Positions 47,101-56,555 are shown, numbered from the stretch's first letter. The stretch: DNA of 64,000 nucleotides from CAZOVB01 sp046541415 (GCA_046541415.1 JBKHDI010000006.1:38570-102569); one strand, 5' to 3'. A program made the numbers and translations. The notes: generated from the sequence alone by a model not told the origin.

Positions 47101-48552
47101 TCAGCCCAGGTTCCCGTCAGTTGGGCAGTTCCAGGAAATTCGCAGCACGCGACGGGTCTTGCCGGTCAGCCGGACGCGGTGGGCCAGTCGCAGCGGGGCC
47201 AGGTACACAATCCCTTCCTGGTCGAGGACGCACCGGACGGCCTGCCTCTCCGCCGGCCCGAGCCGGGCGTTGGTCAGGAAATCGCTGACCGACTGGCTGC
47301 CCGGTGCACCGAGGGGCAGGAAACGATCGCCCTGGAGACGGGGCCGGGCCTGCAGCGGGCCGCTGATACGGTCGGCATCAAGCAGTTCCACGCCGATCCG
47401 GGGGCACTGCAGGTGCTGCTGGACTGTCGCCGAGTCGCCGCGGATGGTCTCCAGCCGCACGGTCTGGCCGTCCGGCAGTTCGTTGTCTCCTTCTCGGAGT
47501 GTCTGACAGTAATGCACCTCCTGCGGCGTCGGCCCGGCCGGCTCGAGCAGGATCCGGTCGCCCTGCCTTCGGGCCAGCAGTCCGGGCAACTGAAACTGCC
47601 GGTTGCCCTGCTGGCCGCGGACCAGGTCCACCAGTTGCTCGTAGTGGACGGCGGAGGTTTCTCCCGCGCCTGGCAGAGCCTCCAGCAGCCGCTGAAAACA
47701 CCAGACCAGGCAGGGGTCGGGCTGCTCGGCCAGTACGTCCAGCCTTAGGGATACAGCCCGGTCGCTCCGCCGGAGCTCAGCCCGCTCCAGCACGGGCCGG
47801 GCCAACTGATCCAGCCAGTCAGCCGCCTGCCTGGCAGCCAGCGAGGCCCGGAGAATCGCCTGGTCGACCTGCGGATTGATCTGCTCGCGCAGCAGGGGCA
47901 GGACCTCGTGGCGGAGGCAGTTGCGGGTCAGGCGGGTGTCGGCGTTGGTCGAGTCGGCCCGCCACGACAGGCCGGTGGCTTCGGCGAAGGCCAGAATCTG
48001 CCCGCGCGACAGTTCCAACAACGGTCTGAACAGCAGACCGCCGGCGTCCAAGGACGAGCAGACTTCCATGCCCGCCATACCCCGCAGGCCCGTGCCCCGC
48101 AGCACCTTGTGGAGGATGGTCTCGACATTGTCGTCGCGGTGATGACCCGTGGCGACGGCGGTGAACTCATGGCGCTGGAGGCAGAGGTCGAACTGCTCGC
48201 GCCGGACGTTGCGGGCGGTCTCTTCCAGGCCCGTCCGGTCGGCGGCGGCGCGGGCGGGCACGTCGATGCGGACCGAATCCAGTGGAACGTCCAGCCGCCG
48301 GCAGAGCCGGTCGACGAAATCAGCATCGTCGGCGCTGACCGGGCGGATGGCGTGGTCGACGTGCAGGGCGCGGAGGCAGCAGAGACCCCTGCCTGCCGCC
48401 TCGGCCAGGGCATGGAGCAGGACCACACTGTCAGGCCCGCCGGAGACGGCAGCGACCAGCCCGGGCCGGGGGTTGGCTGTCCGCTCGGCCAGGCGTCTGA
48501 CGGCCCGGTCGACGTGCTGCTGGAAGTCCTGGATGTCGGATGGATCGCGCAT
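47101..48552 (-). CDS. tilS: tRNA(Ile)-lysidine synthase
   Basis: A 483-residue TilS. The PP-loop SGGPDSVVLLHAL is near residue 38; the N-terminal catalytic domain continues with VDHAIRP and TGHHRDDNVETILHKVLRGTG (shortened here as GHHRDDNVET). The C-terminal third is a TilS-C-type domain. It modifies the wobble C of the AUA-reading tRNA-Ile to lysidine. The start at 48552 gives a normal N-terminus; the open frame upstream to 49203 is antisense to the next gene. Confidence 0.93.
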   Translation of the reverse strand: MRDPSDIQDFQQHVDRAVRRLAERTANPRPGLVAAVSGGPDSVVLLHALAEAAGRGLCCLRALHVDHAIRPVSADDADFVDRLCRRLDVPLDSVRIDVPARAAADRTGLEETARNVRREQFDLCLQRHEFTAVATGHHRDDNVETILHKVLRGTGLRGMAGMEVCSSLDAGGLLFRPLLELSRGQILAFAEATGLSWRADSTNADTRLTRNCLRHEVLPLLREQINPQVDQAILRASLAARQAADWLDQLARPVLERAELRRSDRAVSLRLDVLAEQPDPCLVWCFQRLLEALPGAGETSAVHYEQLVDLVRGQQGNRQFQLPGLLARRQGDRILLEPAGPTPQEVHYCQTLREGDNELPDGQTVRLETIRGDSATVQQHLQCPRIGVELLDADRISGPLQARPRLQGDRFLPLGAPGSQSVSDFLTNARLGPAERQAVRCVLDQEGIVYLAPLRLAHRVRLTGKTRRVLRISWNCPTDGNLG

Positions 48553-48639
48553 GGGGGCCTGACCGGCTGGTGAACGTTCTATTGCCCGGCTGGGCACAGC
48601 GGGTATAGTAGCAGCCTGCCGCCTGGAAGGAAACCGAGG

Positions 48640-50334
48640 ATGAAGCCCAGACCCAGACCCAGACATCTCGTGGCGATCATGCTGCTGGCGATGGTTGCGG
48701 CGATCAGCGGTTCGCTGGCGGCGATCGACCAGCGTTTCGCCGACACGCAGGTGGACCTGGCCACCGCGGCGGTCCGAGGCGAGTACCACGAGTTGTACCC
48801 GGTCGACTGGGTCTACTCGGACCGGGGCCTGTGGCGGCTGACCAGTCCGACCTTCCGCGGCCTGATGGAGCTGGTCCTCGTGCCGACCGGCTTTGCGTCT
48901 CCCTCCCTGCCCTTCCGCTGCATGGTGGGCGTGCTGGCGATGATCCACCTGGCCGGGATGTATGCACTGGTCTACCGTCAGACCCGCAGTTGGTCTACGG
49001 CGGCCTATTCGGCGACGATCAGCATTGCGGTGGTCTACACGATCGGGCGCTGGTTCTGGGGGATCGGCCCGCTGGAGACGGTGACGCCCGCGGCGCTGGT
49101 GACGGTAACCGTGCCGCTGGTGATCCTGGCCTACCTGGAACACCAGGACGACTGGCGGATCGTGTTGATTTTCCTGTTCATCGGTCTGCTGGGCAACGTG
49201 CACCTGGTCGCGGCGATGAACCTGGCGATCGTGTTGCTGCTGACCTACCTGGCCCAGCGGAACTTCGCCCCGTCCAGCTGGCCGACGGGGCTGGCCTGCA
49301 GCCTGGCCGCCCTGGCCGGTGCCCTGCCATATACCGCGTATTTCTTTGCCCTGAGGGCCAATTTGCGCAGCGGCGCGGGAGAACCGGGTGAGGCGATCAT
49401 CCAGGCGCTTCGGGCTGCGGAAATCGCCGTGCTCTACCCGGACCTGCTGGGTTCGGTGCTATCGTGGGTGCTCTACTCGGCCGTGTTGATCATCCCGGCC
49501 GGGGCGGTCCTGATGCGTTTCGCACGCTATCCGGTCCCGTCGCGGAAGTTCTGGGTCTGCCTGATCGGCTCGGGCCTGTTCGTTTCGATGGGCCTCCAGG
49601 CGATCAGCCAGTCGATGGGAGCCTTGGAGGCCCAGGTGCCCCTGGTGATCAACTTTATCCAGGCCTCGGTGTACGTGATGGTTGCGCTGCATGTGATGTT
49701 CGCCCAGGCGGTGCTGCACCTGTTCCGAATCGTCCGGTCGCACCGGACGCTGCTGCGGTGGATCCTGGCGGCCGTGGCGATCCTCTGGCTGCTGCCGTCG
49801 GACAACATGCGGGTGGTCCGTCACGCGATCTACAGCAACATCCCCCAGCGCCTGCTGCCGCTGAGCCAGCCTCCGCGGCTGTTGGAGGTCGGGCTGCGGG
49901 CAGCCCGGATCGAGGAGCGGCGGAAGATCGCCCAATGGGCCAGGCAGACGCGGGTCGGGTCGGTCTTCCTGATCACCGACGAGCATGAAAACGCGGAGTT
50001 CCGTCTGCACAGCCGTCGCTCGCTGCTGGCCAGCCTGGACGACATCGACCTGATCTATCACCTCTCGCCCCAGGCCGTCCAGCAGTGGCACGAAGATGTG
50101 ACCATGCAGAAACAGATCCTCCAGCCCGGTGAGCGCAAGCCCGACCCGGCGGCTTTGGCGGCCTGGGTCAGCCGTCTCAGCGATCAGCCCCGCTTCGAGC
50201 GGGCCCGCGACTGGTACGCCGTCCTGCCCGTCCAAGGCTGCCCGGCTGAGACTGCACAGGTACGCGAGGTCGCCCCGGTTGCCTGGGGCGAGCACTACCG
50301 CGTCTTCCAGATCATCCCCAAGGTGGAGCCCTGA
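48640..50334 (+). CDS. Multispan membrane protein, possibly GT-C-like
   Basis: A 564-residue protein with about nine hydrophobic segments between residues 9 and 390 and a soluble C-terminal part (about 395-564). An Asp-containing loop after the first span (AIDQRFADTQVDLATAAVRG, shortened: DQRFADTQVD) and YPVDWVYSDRGLW are at the position where GT-C glycosyltransferases have their catalytic Asp. That is a layout argument only. It is divergent from tilS. Confidence 0.6.
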   Translation: MKPRPRPRHLVAIMLLAMVAAISGSLAAIDQRFADTQVDLATAAVRGEYHELYPVDWVYSDRGLWRLTSPTFRGLMELVLVPTGFASPSLPFRCMVGVLAMIHLAGMYALVYRQTRSWSTAAYSATISIAVVYTIGRWFWGIGPLETVTPAALVTVTVPLVILAYLEHQDDWRIVLIFLFIGLLGNVHLVAAMNLAIVLLLTYLAQRNFAPSSWPTGLACSLAALAGALPYTAYFFALRANLRSGAGEPGEAIIQALRAAEIAVLYPDLLGSVLSWVLYSAVLIIPAGAVLMRFARYPVPSRKFWVCLIGSGLFVSMGLQAISQSMGALEAQVPLVINFIQASVYVMVALHVMFAQAVLHLFRIVRSHRTLLRWILAAVAILWLLPSDNMRVVRHAIYSNIPQRLLPLSQPPRLLEVGLRAARIEERRKIAQWARQTRVGSVFLITDEHENAEFRLHSRRSLLASLDDIDLIYHLSPQAVQQWHEDVTMQKQILQPGERKPDPAALAAWVSRLSDQPRFERARDWYAVLPVQGCPAETAQVREVAPVAWGEHYRVFQIIPKVEP

Positions 50335-50368
50335 TCGCGGCGCTGCGGCGACCTGCCACCGCCGATCT

Positions 50369-51250
50369 CTATTTGAACGTCTCGACGCCCAGCAGTTCGG
50401 CTTCATCCTGGTCAGACAATTGCACCTCCAGCCTGCGGGCCTGCAGCTCCGCCTGCATCCGCAGCAACTGGGCGACCTCCTGATCGGCCTTATCGATCTG
50501 GGCCTGGATCTTCTGCAGCTCGGCGCCCTTGTTCTTCCAGACAGTCTCCAGGGCCTCGACACGTTCCAGCGCTGCAGCCGCCTGGTCGTTCAGTTGGCTC
50601 AGCGAGGTGAGTATGACGGCGGCCTGTTCCGGGGAGATCTGCTGGTCGGCGTCGAACTGCTTCCGGGCCGCGGCCAGCTTCGTAGCCACCCGTGCCTTCT
50701 CCACCTCCAGCTGCACGCGCTGCCGGGCCAGCTCTGCCTTTGAGGCATGGATCACCGTTGCGCTTAGATCCTTGCTGAGAAGCTCCGATCGCAGGTCGGC
50801 TGCCTCCTTTCTGCTATGGTCGATCTGCCTGGAGAGCTCCTTGTTGGCCAGGGCCAGCCGATGCATCTGGCGGTCGCGGTGCTGTTGGGTCCGCGCGGCC
50901 TCGACCTCAATCAGAGCCTTGGCCGCCCGGAAGGCCAGGTCCCGCGCCTTGGCCCGATCGGCGACATGCAGGACTTCGACGGCCAGGGTCTTGGCGGGGT
51001 CACTTCCCAGAGCGACGATGCGGATCCGCTTGAAATTCTCGGCTGAAACCGGGTCTCTGCCCGACCGCAGGGCGTTGCGGAAGCTGTCGAAGCCAGTGGC
51101 ATGGAGGGCCCGGGCCCGGGCTGCGAGATCGGGTTGGAGAACGATCGCCCGCGCAGTGACCCCATCGGGGGTCTCTTTCGGCGCGGGTTCCTGGCCATAA
51201 GCTACGGAAACGACGGACAGCAGAAGCACGAAGGATTGGAGCATCTTCAT
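50369..51250 (-). CDS. Exported coiled-coil protein
   Basis: A 293-residue protein with a signal peptide (residues 1-19) and a long, almost continuous coiled coil from about residue 110 to 285, rich in Ala, Glu, Gln and Lys. A short globular stretch (40-100) contains RIVALGSDPAKTLAVEVLHV. GGGAG lies seven bases before the ATG at 51250. No family is recognised. It probably sits in the periplasm as a structural or bridging protein. It is divergent from the lipoprotein gene next to it. Confidence 0.7.
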   Translation of the reverse strand: MKMLQSFVLLLSVVSVAYGQEPAPKETPDGVTARAIVLQPDLAARARALHATGFDSFRNALRSGRDPVSAENFKRIRIVALGSDPAKTLAVEVLHVADRAKARDLAFRAAKALIEVEAARTQQHRDRQMHRLALANKELSRQIDHSRKEAADLRSELLSKDLSATVIHASKAELARQRVQLEVEKARVATKLAAARKQFDADQQISPEQAAVILTSLSQLNDQAAAALERVEALETVWKNKGAELQKIQAQIDKADQEVAQLLRMQAELQARRLEVQLSDQDEAELLGVETFK

Positions 51251-51398
51251 CAGAAATCTCCCGTATGTGGAGCGGTCGCCGTAAACCGGCTGCAGCGGCC
51301 CCGTGACTTGTTCCGATAGATTCTGTAGCAGGCGGGAACGTTTGGCAACCCGAATATCCACAGAGATACCTTCATCGAGAATCTGGAAAGGACCCCTG

Positions 51399-51971
51399 AT
51401 GATCCATCTTTCCCGAAGAAACGTCCAGACCGCGATGTTCGCCGCAGCGATGACCATGCTGGCCGTTTCCAGCGGCTGTTCGACTGCGATCAAGGAAGGC
51501 GTCGGCCTGGTCCAGGGCCCCAAGGGACTGGCCGCGGAAATCGAGCCCGTGGCCAGCACCGAAGGGGCACGTCCCCTGGGCGAATACACGCAGTTCCGTA
51601 TCGGCGAGATCTCCGACCCGTATCACCAGCTGCCGGCGGGCTTTATCGACCTGGTCAAGCAGAAGTTCACCCAGCGACTCGCCGACAGCGACCTGCCGCT
51701 GGGCCGGCCGGGCAAGACGCTGGAACTGACCGGCGTGGTGCTGTACTTCGAGATGTCTTCGATGATCGGCAAGGCCTTCGGTCCCCTCGAGGAGGTCATC
51801 ATCCGAACCGACATGGTGGACGCATCCAGCGGCCAGGTACTCGGCAAGGCGACCTGCATCGGGCGGACGACCAACCGCGTCAACCTCGGCGTCGAGAAGA
51901 AGGCCGACGGCCTGGCCAAGGCGTTCGTCGACTGGATTGTCGCGAACCACCCGGCGGGCGCATCGCAGTAG
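51399..51971 (+). CDS. Lipoprotein, DUF4410-like
   Basis: A 190-residue lipoprotein: lipobox SSGC with Cys27 after a hydrophobic segment. The mature part has a strand-helix pattern with FIDLVKQKFTQRLADSDLPL, then ELTGVVLYFEMSSM and a C-terminal helix (KKADGLAKAFVDWI). Layout resembles DUF4410-type proteins, by inference. GGAAAGGACCCCTG precedes the ATG. A terminator follows. Confidence 0.65.
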   Translation: MIHLSRRNVQTAMFAAAMTMLAVSSGCSTAIKEGVGLVQGPKGLAAEIEPVASTEGARPLGEYTQFRIGEISDPYHQLPAGFIDLVKQKFTQRLADSDLPLGRPGKTLELTGVVLYFEMSSMIGKAFGPLEEVIIRTDMVDASSGQVLGKATCIGRTTNRVNLGVEKKADGLAKAFVDWIVANHPAGASQ

Positions 51972-52008
51972 CAGCCACTGCCAGGCACGGCCCGGATCAG
52001 CGCGAAGG

Positions 52009-52045
52009 AAAAGCCCACTCGTCTTCCGGCGGGTGGGCTTTTCTT
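52009..52045. terminator. Terminator between lipoprotein and leuB
   Basis: GGAAAAGCCCAC pairs with GTGGGCTTTTC across a short GC loop, with T-rich ends on both strands. It serves both convergent genes. Confidence 0.85.
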
Positions 52046-52075
52046 CTGTCCTGTCGCGACGATCGGGCCTTGGCC

Positions 52076-53128
52076 TTAAGCCTCTTCGAGTTTGGCCACC
52101 ACGCGGTCGCCGAACTCGCTGCAGCCGATGGTCTTGCAGTTGTCCGATGCGATGTCGATGGTGCGGAATCCGTCGATCAGCACAGCCTCGACGGCGTCGT
52201 GAATGGCCCGGGCTTCTTCGTGGAGGCTGAAGGTGTGTTGGAGCATCATCCCGATCGAGAGGATCGATGCGATGGGGTTGGCCTTGTCCTGGCCCATGAT
52301 GTCCGGCGCCGAGCCGTGGGCGGGCTCGTAGAGGCCCATCGGTCCGCCGATGCAGGCCGAGGGGAGCATGCCCAGCGAACCGACCAGCGCCCCGCCTAGA
52401 TCGGAGAGGATGTCTCCGAACATGTTGCCGGTGACCAGCACATCGAGACTGTCGGGTTTCTGGACCATCAGCGGAGCGGCCGAGTCGACATACTGGTGAC
52501 GGGTCTGGACGTCGGGGAATTCCTTGGACAGCTCTTCCATGGTCTCTCGCCACAGGGCCATCGAAGACAGGACGTTGGCCTTGTCGACGCTGCAGACCAT
52601 CTTGCGGCGATGGCGGGAGGCCTCGTATGCCAGCTTGCCGATCCGGCGGATTTCCGGCACGGAGTAGCGGAGGGTGTCGAAGGCGGAGGGTACGCCCTCT
52701 TTTTCCTCCCGGCCCCGGGGTTCGGAGGTGTAAATCCCGCCGCCCAGCTCGCGGATGATGAGGATGTCGACAACCTTGCCGCCGGCCGGGGTCATGCAGG
52801 GCGGCAGCCAGACCGGGCGGAGGTTGGCCCAGTTGCCCACGCGGAGTGTCAGCAGGGCCGCCCGCTCGGGCCTTTCAGCCTGGGGCAGGGTCGGGTCGCG
52901 GTCGGGCAGGCCGACGGCACCGAGAAAGACCGCGTCACGCTGGCGACAGGCTTGATGGACGAAATCCGGCAGGGCCTTTCCGTGTTCATCGATGGCAGCC
53001 CAGCCTACGGGGAACTCCTGGAGGTCGAACGAGTGGCCGAACTTGCGGCCTGCTGCTTCGAGGGCCTTGACGGCCTGGTCGGTCACTTCCCGGCCGATTC
53101 CGTCGCCCGGCAGGATGGCAATGCGCAT
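52076..53128 (-). CDS. leuB: 3-isopropylmalate dehydrogenase
   Basis: A 350-residue LeuB. MRIAILPGDGIGREVTDQAV is the N-terminal nucleotide site; RELGGGIYTSEPRG near residue 137, DSAAPLMVQKP near 225 and the signature NMFGDILSDLGGALVGSLGM near 245 follow. It oxidises 3-isopropylmalate in leucine synthesis. GGGAG lies five bases before the ATG at 53128. No other leu gene is adjacent. Confidence 0.95.
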   Translation of the reverse strand: MRIAILPGDGIGREVTDQAVKALEAAGRKFGHSFDLQEFPVGWAAIDEHGKALPDFVHQACRQRDAVFLGAVGLPDRDPTLPQAERPERAALLTLRVGNWANLRPVWLPPCMTPAGGKVVDILIIRELGGGIYTSEPRGREEKEGVPSAFDTLRYSVPEIRRIGKLAYEASRHRRKMVCSVDKANVLSSMALWRETMEELSKEFPDVQTRHQYVDSAAPLMVQKPDSLDVLVTGNMFGDILSDLGGALVGSLGMLPSACIGGPMGLYEPAHGSAPDIMGQDKANPIASILSIGMMLQHTFSLHEEARAIHDAVEAVLIDGFRTIDIASDNCKTIGCSEFGDRVVAKLEEA

Positions 53129-53300
53129 GGTAACTCCCGATCTGCTGTTGAAAACAGGCTCACATGCCCGATGTAGAAAACGCGGGATTATATCGTTCGA
53201 GCCCCGGCCTGACAAGCGCCGAACGGGCAGGCGGAAATCGCTCCGGCCCTGCCTGGGCGGTATGATACCCCAAATCGGAATCTACATGGGAGAGAAAGAC

Positions 53301-53840
53301 ATGGACAGAACAGTCGTGCGTAAGGCGCCGCTGGCTTGGTGGGTAGGAGGACTGCTTCTGGGCCTGACGCAGGTTATGGCGGTGGCGATCAAGAAACCGT
53401 TGGGCGTCTCGACGCAGTTTGTCGTGGCCGATACGTTGATCCTGCAGGAGGTCCGTCCGGAATGGGTGAAGGGCCATCCGTTGATCGATTCGGACAAGTA
53501 TACAACCACCGGATACAGCTGGTGGCTGGATGCGGGGCTGATCGCCGGTGCCTTCCTGGCGGCGCTTTGCCTGGGGCGCTGGCGGCTTGGCTTCCTGCCT
53601 GCCTGGGCCCGGGTGAACCACCAGGGGTGGTTCAAGCGGCTGCTGTTGGGGTTTGTCGGCGGGTTCCTGATCCTACTGGGGGCCCGGCTGGGCCATGGGT
53701 GCACCAGCGGCCAGTTCGCCAGCGGATGGGCCCAGTTGTCGCTTTCGACCGTGCCCTTTACGGTGACAATGTTCGCCTTCGGGATTGCTGCGGCCTGGCT
53801 GTTTTACCGCAAGAGCCCCACCATCGAGAAGGGAGACTGA
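53301..53840 (+). CDS. YeeE/YedE-type sulfur transporter, half 1
   Basis: A 179-residue membrane protein with about four spans. The conserved LGHGCTSGQFASG near residue 138 is the signature of YeeE/YedE transporters (thiosulfate uptake in E. coli). I chose the ATG at 53301 because GGGAG lies eight bases upstream; an ATG at 53286 is in frame. It is followed after three bases by a second YeeE-type gene, so the full transporter is split over two genes. Confidence 0.85.
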   Translation: MDRTVVRKAPLAWWVGGLLLGLTQVMAVAIKKPLGVSTQFVVADTLILQEVRPEWVKGHPLIDSDKYTTTGYSWWLDAGLIAGAFLAALCLGRWRLGFLPAWARVNHQGWFKRLLLGFVGGFLILLGARLGHGCTSGQFASGWAQLSLSTVPFTVTMFAFGIAAAWLFYRKSPTIEKGD

Positions 53841-53843
53841 GCG

Positions 53844-54548
53844 ATGCTTGGACAGATCACATTCCAGCCGGCCGACGTGATGGGCCTGTTCGTGGGGTTG
53901 ATGTTCGGCATCAGCCTGTATGTTTCAGGCCTGGCCAATCCGGACAAGATCATCGGTACGCTGCGGCTGAAAGATTTCCACGCCTTCCGTGTCATTGCGG
54001 TATTCCTGATTGTCGGCATGCTCGGCGTCTGGGCGATGGACATGGGCGGCCTGAGCCCGTACAGCCCGAAGACGGCGCAACTGCTGGTCAACGCCATTGG
54101 CGGAGCGCTGCTGGGGATCGGCTTCGGGATGACCGGATACTGCCCCGGCACGGGCCTGGCCTGTGCGGCGGCCGGGCGGATCGACGCGTTGATCACCGTG
54201 ATCGGCATGCTCGGCGGAGCGGCGTTTTACATCTGGGTCTATCCCCACGTCGTGCCGCAGATGCAGGCGATCGGGGATTACGGCGAGGTCCGCCTGCCGG
54301 CGATCACCAACACCGACCCGACCTGGTGGGTCCTGCCGATCTGCGGCGTGGGCCTGGCAGCCCTTTTCCTGACCCGGCCCAAACCGGAGAAGCTCGGCGC
54401 GCCGGGCTCGGACCACGCCCCCAACGACACGCAGGAGCCAGCCGAGGATCGCCGGCAGCGATTCGTCGAAGACCAGCCGCGAGACGCCGACGCCGGGCCG
54501 ATCAGCCTCAACGACGAGGACGACCGCAACGAGGAACCCCGCCCCTGA
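53844..54548 (+). CDS. YeeE/YedE-type sulfur transporter, half 2
   Basis: A 234-residue membrane protein (DUF6691-like) with about four spans and the conserved GYCPGTGLACAAAGR near residue 94, equivalent to the second Cys site of YeeE. The last 50 residues are polar and acidic (Asp/Glu/Arg-rich) and probably cytoplasmic. Together with the previous gene it should form one transporter for thiosulfate or another reduced sulfur compound. The substrate is inferred. Confidence 0.85.
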   Translation: MLGQITFQPADVMGLFVGLMFGISLYVSGLANPDKIIGTLRLKDFHAFRVIAVFLIVGMLGVWAMDMGGLSPYSPKTAQLLVNAIGGALLGIGFGMTGYCPGTGLACAAAGRIDALITVIGMLGGAAFYIWVYPHVVPQMQAIGDYGEVRLPAITNTDPTWWVLPICGVGLAALFLTRPKPEKLGAPGSDHAPNDTQEPAEDRRQRFVEDQPRDADAGPISLNDEDDRNEEPRP

Positions 54549-54570
54549 TCTTCCGCCCTTGCGATGCCCC

Positions 54571-54603
54571 GAGGGTCCTGCCGATGGCGGGGCCCTCTTT
54601 TCT
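54571..54603 (+). terminator. Terminator after the YeeE pair
   Basis: GAGGGTCC pairs with GGGCCCTC (one G-U), followed by TTTTCTTT. The loop is ten or so bases. Confidence 0.7.
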
Positions 54604-54704
54604 TTCCCGAAAGCCTCAAGCCCGCCGCCCCGGCAGGCCGATATGGCCTGAAGAATCGCCGCGGTCTATTATCCCAGCGCCACGGAAGGCAAAGGAGTCT
54701 GGCG

Positions 54705-54896
54705 ATGTGCCCGTTCCTGGAACAATCCAACCCGCTTTGTGCAGCCCACCTGACGATGAGCAACATCGCCAGCGCGTTCGCGCATTGTGCCGATAAGTAC
54801 GAACACTGCCCCGTCTACGCCCAGATGCTGCTTCGTCAGCCTGAGCAGGTCCTGGCAGCGGCCCGGCGGGCCCTGCCGGTCCGCGCCGCCTCGTGA
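54705..54896 (+). CDS. Small Cys-rich protein coupled to a Xer recombinase
   Basis: A 63-residue protein, below the usual size for annotation. It starts with MCPFLEQSNPLC and continues to HCADKYEHCPVY; four Cys in a C-x8/9-C-x14/16-C-x6-C arrangement could bind zinc or an Fe-S cluster. AAAGGAG lies seven bases before the ATG, which strongly supports translation. Its stop overlaps the GTG start of the Xer gene (GTGA). Similar small CPxx...CPVY proteins seem to occur in other bacteria, from memory. Function unknown. Confidence 0.7.
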   Translation: MCPFLEQSNPLCAAHLTMSNIASAFAHCADKYEHCPVYAQMLLRQPEQVLAAARRALPVRAAS

Positions 54897-55789
54897 TCGA
54901 CATCTCCCCGCAGGTCGAGGCGTTCCTGGATTACCTGGTCGTCGAGTGCGGCCTGGCGTCCAACACCCGCAAGGCCTACGCGCACGATCTGCAGCGGTTC
55001 GCCGAACACCTCCAGCAGCGGAAGATCCGCAAGCTGAGCGATCTCCAGCCGGGCGATATCGAAGCCTTCCTCCGCTTCTGCCGCAATGACGGCCTGGCCG
55101 AGCCTTCCACCGGTCGTGCCCTCTCTGCGGTGCGGATGTTCTGCCGCCACCTGGTGCTCGAAGGACACCTCGCCCGCGATGTCACCGAGTCGGTCGAGGC
55201 ACCCAAGACCTTCAACTACCTGCCCGATACGCTCAACGCCGAGCAGATCGAGTCCCTCCTGGCCGCACCCGAGACGGGACAGGACCGTTTCGCCCTGCGG
55301 GATCGGGCGATCCTGCTGACGCTCTTTGCCACCGGCATGCGTGCCTCGGAGCTGGCGGGGCTGAAGGTGGGCGATCTCAACATGCGCCTGGGCATCGTCC
55401 GCGTGCTGGGCAAGGGGCGGAAGGAGCGCATCGTCCCCATCGCGCGCCGGGCTCTGGACGCCGCGGCCGACTACCTCCAATCGACAGGCCGCAACGCGAA
55501 GAAAGACGCCGGCGGCAATCTCTTTCTGACCCGCAGCGGCCGGGCGGTCGACCGTAAAGACATCTACCAGATCGTCCGCAAGTACATCCGCCGGGCCGCC
55601 ATCGGCGGACATGCCAGCCCCCACACGCTGCGCCACTGCTTCGCCACGCAGCTTCTCTCAGCCGGGGCCGACCTGCGAAGCGTCCAGGAGATGCTCGGCC
55701 ACGCCGACATCGCCACCACGCAGATCTACACCCACGTCGACGCCGACCGCCTCCGGTCGATCCACTCGAAGTTTCATCCGCGGGCCTGA
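54893..55789 (+). CDS. Tyrosine recombinase XerC/XerD
   Basis: A 298-residue Xer-type recombinase of normal length. The N-terminal SAM-like DNA-binding domain covers about 1-90. Catalytic residues are Arg in FATGMRASELAGL, Lys in GKGRKERIVPI, HxLRH in HTLRHCFATQLL and HxxTTQIYTHV with the nucleophile Tyr near residue 280. It resolves chromosome dimers at dif with FtsK; assignment to XerC or XerD is not possible by eye. It starts with GTG and is translationally coupled to the small Cys-rich gene. Confidence 0.93.
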   Translation: MIDISPQVEAFLDYLVVECGLASNTRKAYAHDLQRFAEHLQQRKIRKLSDLQPGDIEAFLRFCRNDGLAEPSTGRALSAVRMFCRHLVLEGHLARDVTESVEAPKTFNYLPDTLNAEQIESLLAAPETGQDRFALRDRAILLTLFATGMRASELAGLKVGDLNMRLGIVRVLGKGRKERIVPIARRALDAAADYLQSTGRNAKKDAGGNLFLTRSGRAVDRKDIYQIVRKYIRRAAIGGHASPHTLRHCFATQLLSAGADLRSVQEMLGHADIATTQIYTHVDADRLRSIHSKFHPRA

Positions 55790-55883
55790 ACTCGACAGCC
55801 GAATCAGATCTTGACATTCTTTCCGGTGGATTCGAAACTGTCCTGCGGGTGCAAATCCTGCCTGCTCCCGGAGGAGATTCCTG

Positions 55884-56555
55884 ATGATCTACACCTGTCC
55901 CTGCTGTCAGAAAGACATGCAAGCCCCGGATGACGCAGTGGGCCATCGCATCCGGTGCCCCTACTGCAAGGAGGTCTTTCCGGTTCATCTTCCCAGGGCC
56001 GAAGTTGTAGAAGATCCCTCGGAAGATTCTGCCTGCGACGTGGTAATCATCGCGGAATACACCGAAGAGCAGCCCGCACCGATCAGTGACAGCATCGACC
56101 CGCTGGACCAGCTCGCCGCGGCCGTCGATCCGCAAGGTCGGTGCGACTGGTCGTTCCTCGGCAGCGAGGTCGAAATCGACGAAACCGATAAGATGCCCGC
56201 GCGCAGGCCCCAACCGACTCCGGAAGCCAAGGGCTGGTACATTCTGACCGAGACGGATTACATCGAGAAACCCGTCTCCACCCAGCAGGCCATACACCTG
56301 CACAAGACCGGAGAACTGGAAGACGACGACCAGCTCTTCCACGCGCGGAACGGGGCGATCGTACCGATTGGCAAACTCGCCGCAGCCGTCAACAAACGCA
56401 TCGCCCAAGCCAAGGCCCGTCGCGCAGAAGCCCTCCGCAAACGCGCTGCCGCCGAGGCGACCGCTGCGCCGGCAGAGAAGGTCCCCGAGCAAACCGAACA
56501 GAGTTCCGAAGCCCTGGACGCCTTGCGAGAGGCCCTGGAACCTGACAGCCAGTAG
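55884..56555 (+). CDS. Zinc-ribbon and GYF-like domain protein
   Basis: A 223-residue protein. The N-terminus has a zinc ribbon of the CPxC type (YTCPCCQKDM and RCPYCKEVF, residues 4-32). Residues 117-165 look like a GYF_2 domain (GWYILTETDYIEKP, then LHKTGELEDDDQLFHARNG). The C-terminal part is a helical Ala/Lys/Glu-rich stretch. Such proteins are frequent in planctomycetes; the GYF part usually binds proline-rich peptides. No transmembrane segment is visible. Function unknown. Confidence 0.75.
   Translation: MIYTCPCCQKDMQAPDDAVGHRIRCPYCKEVFPVHLPRAEVVEDPSEDSACDVVIIAEYTEEQPAPISDSIDPLDQLAAAVDPQGRCDWSFLGSEVEIDETDKMPARRPQPTPEAKGWYILTETDYIEKPVSTQQAIHLHKTGELEDDDQLFHARNGAIVPIGKLAAAVNKRIAQAKARRAEALRKRAAAEATAAPAEKVPEQTEQSSEALDALREALEPDSQ

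Noticed and set aside
54893..55789. Xer gene as the integrase of the phage-like module
   Set aside because: It lies 47 kb away among housekeeping genes and has the length and motifs of chromosomal XerC/XerD.
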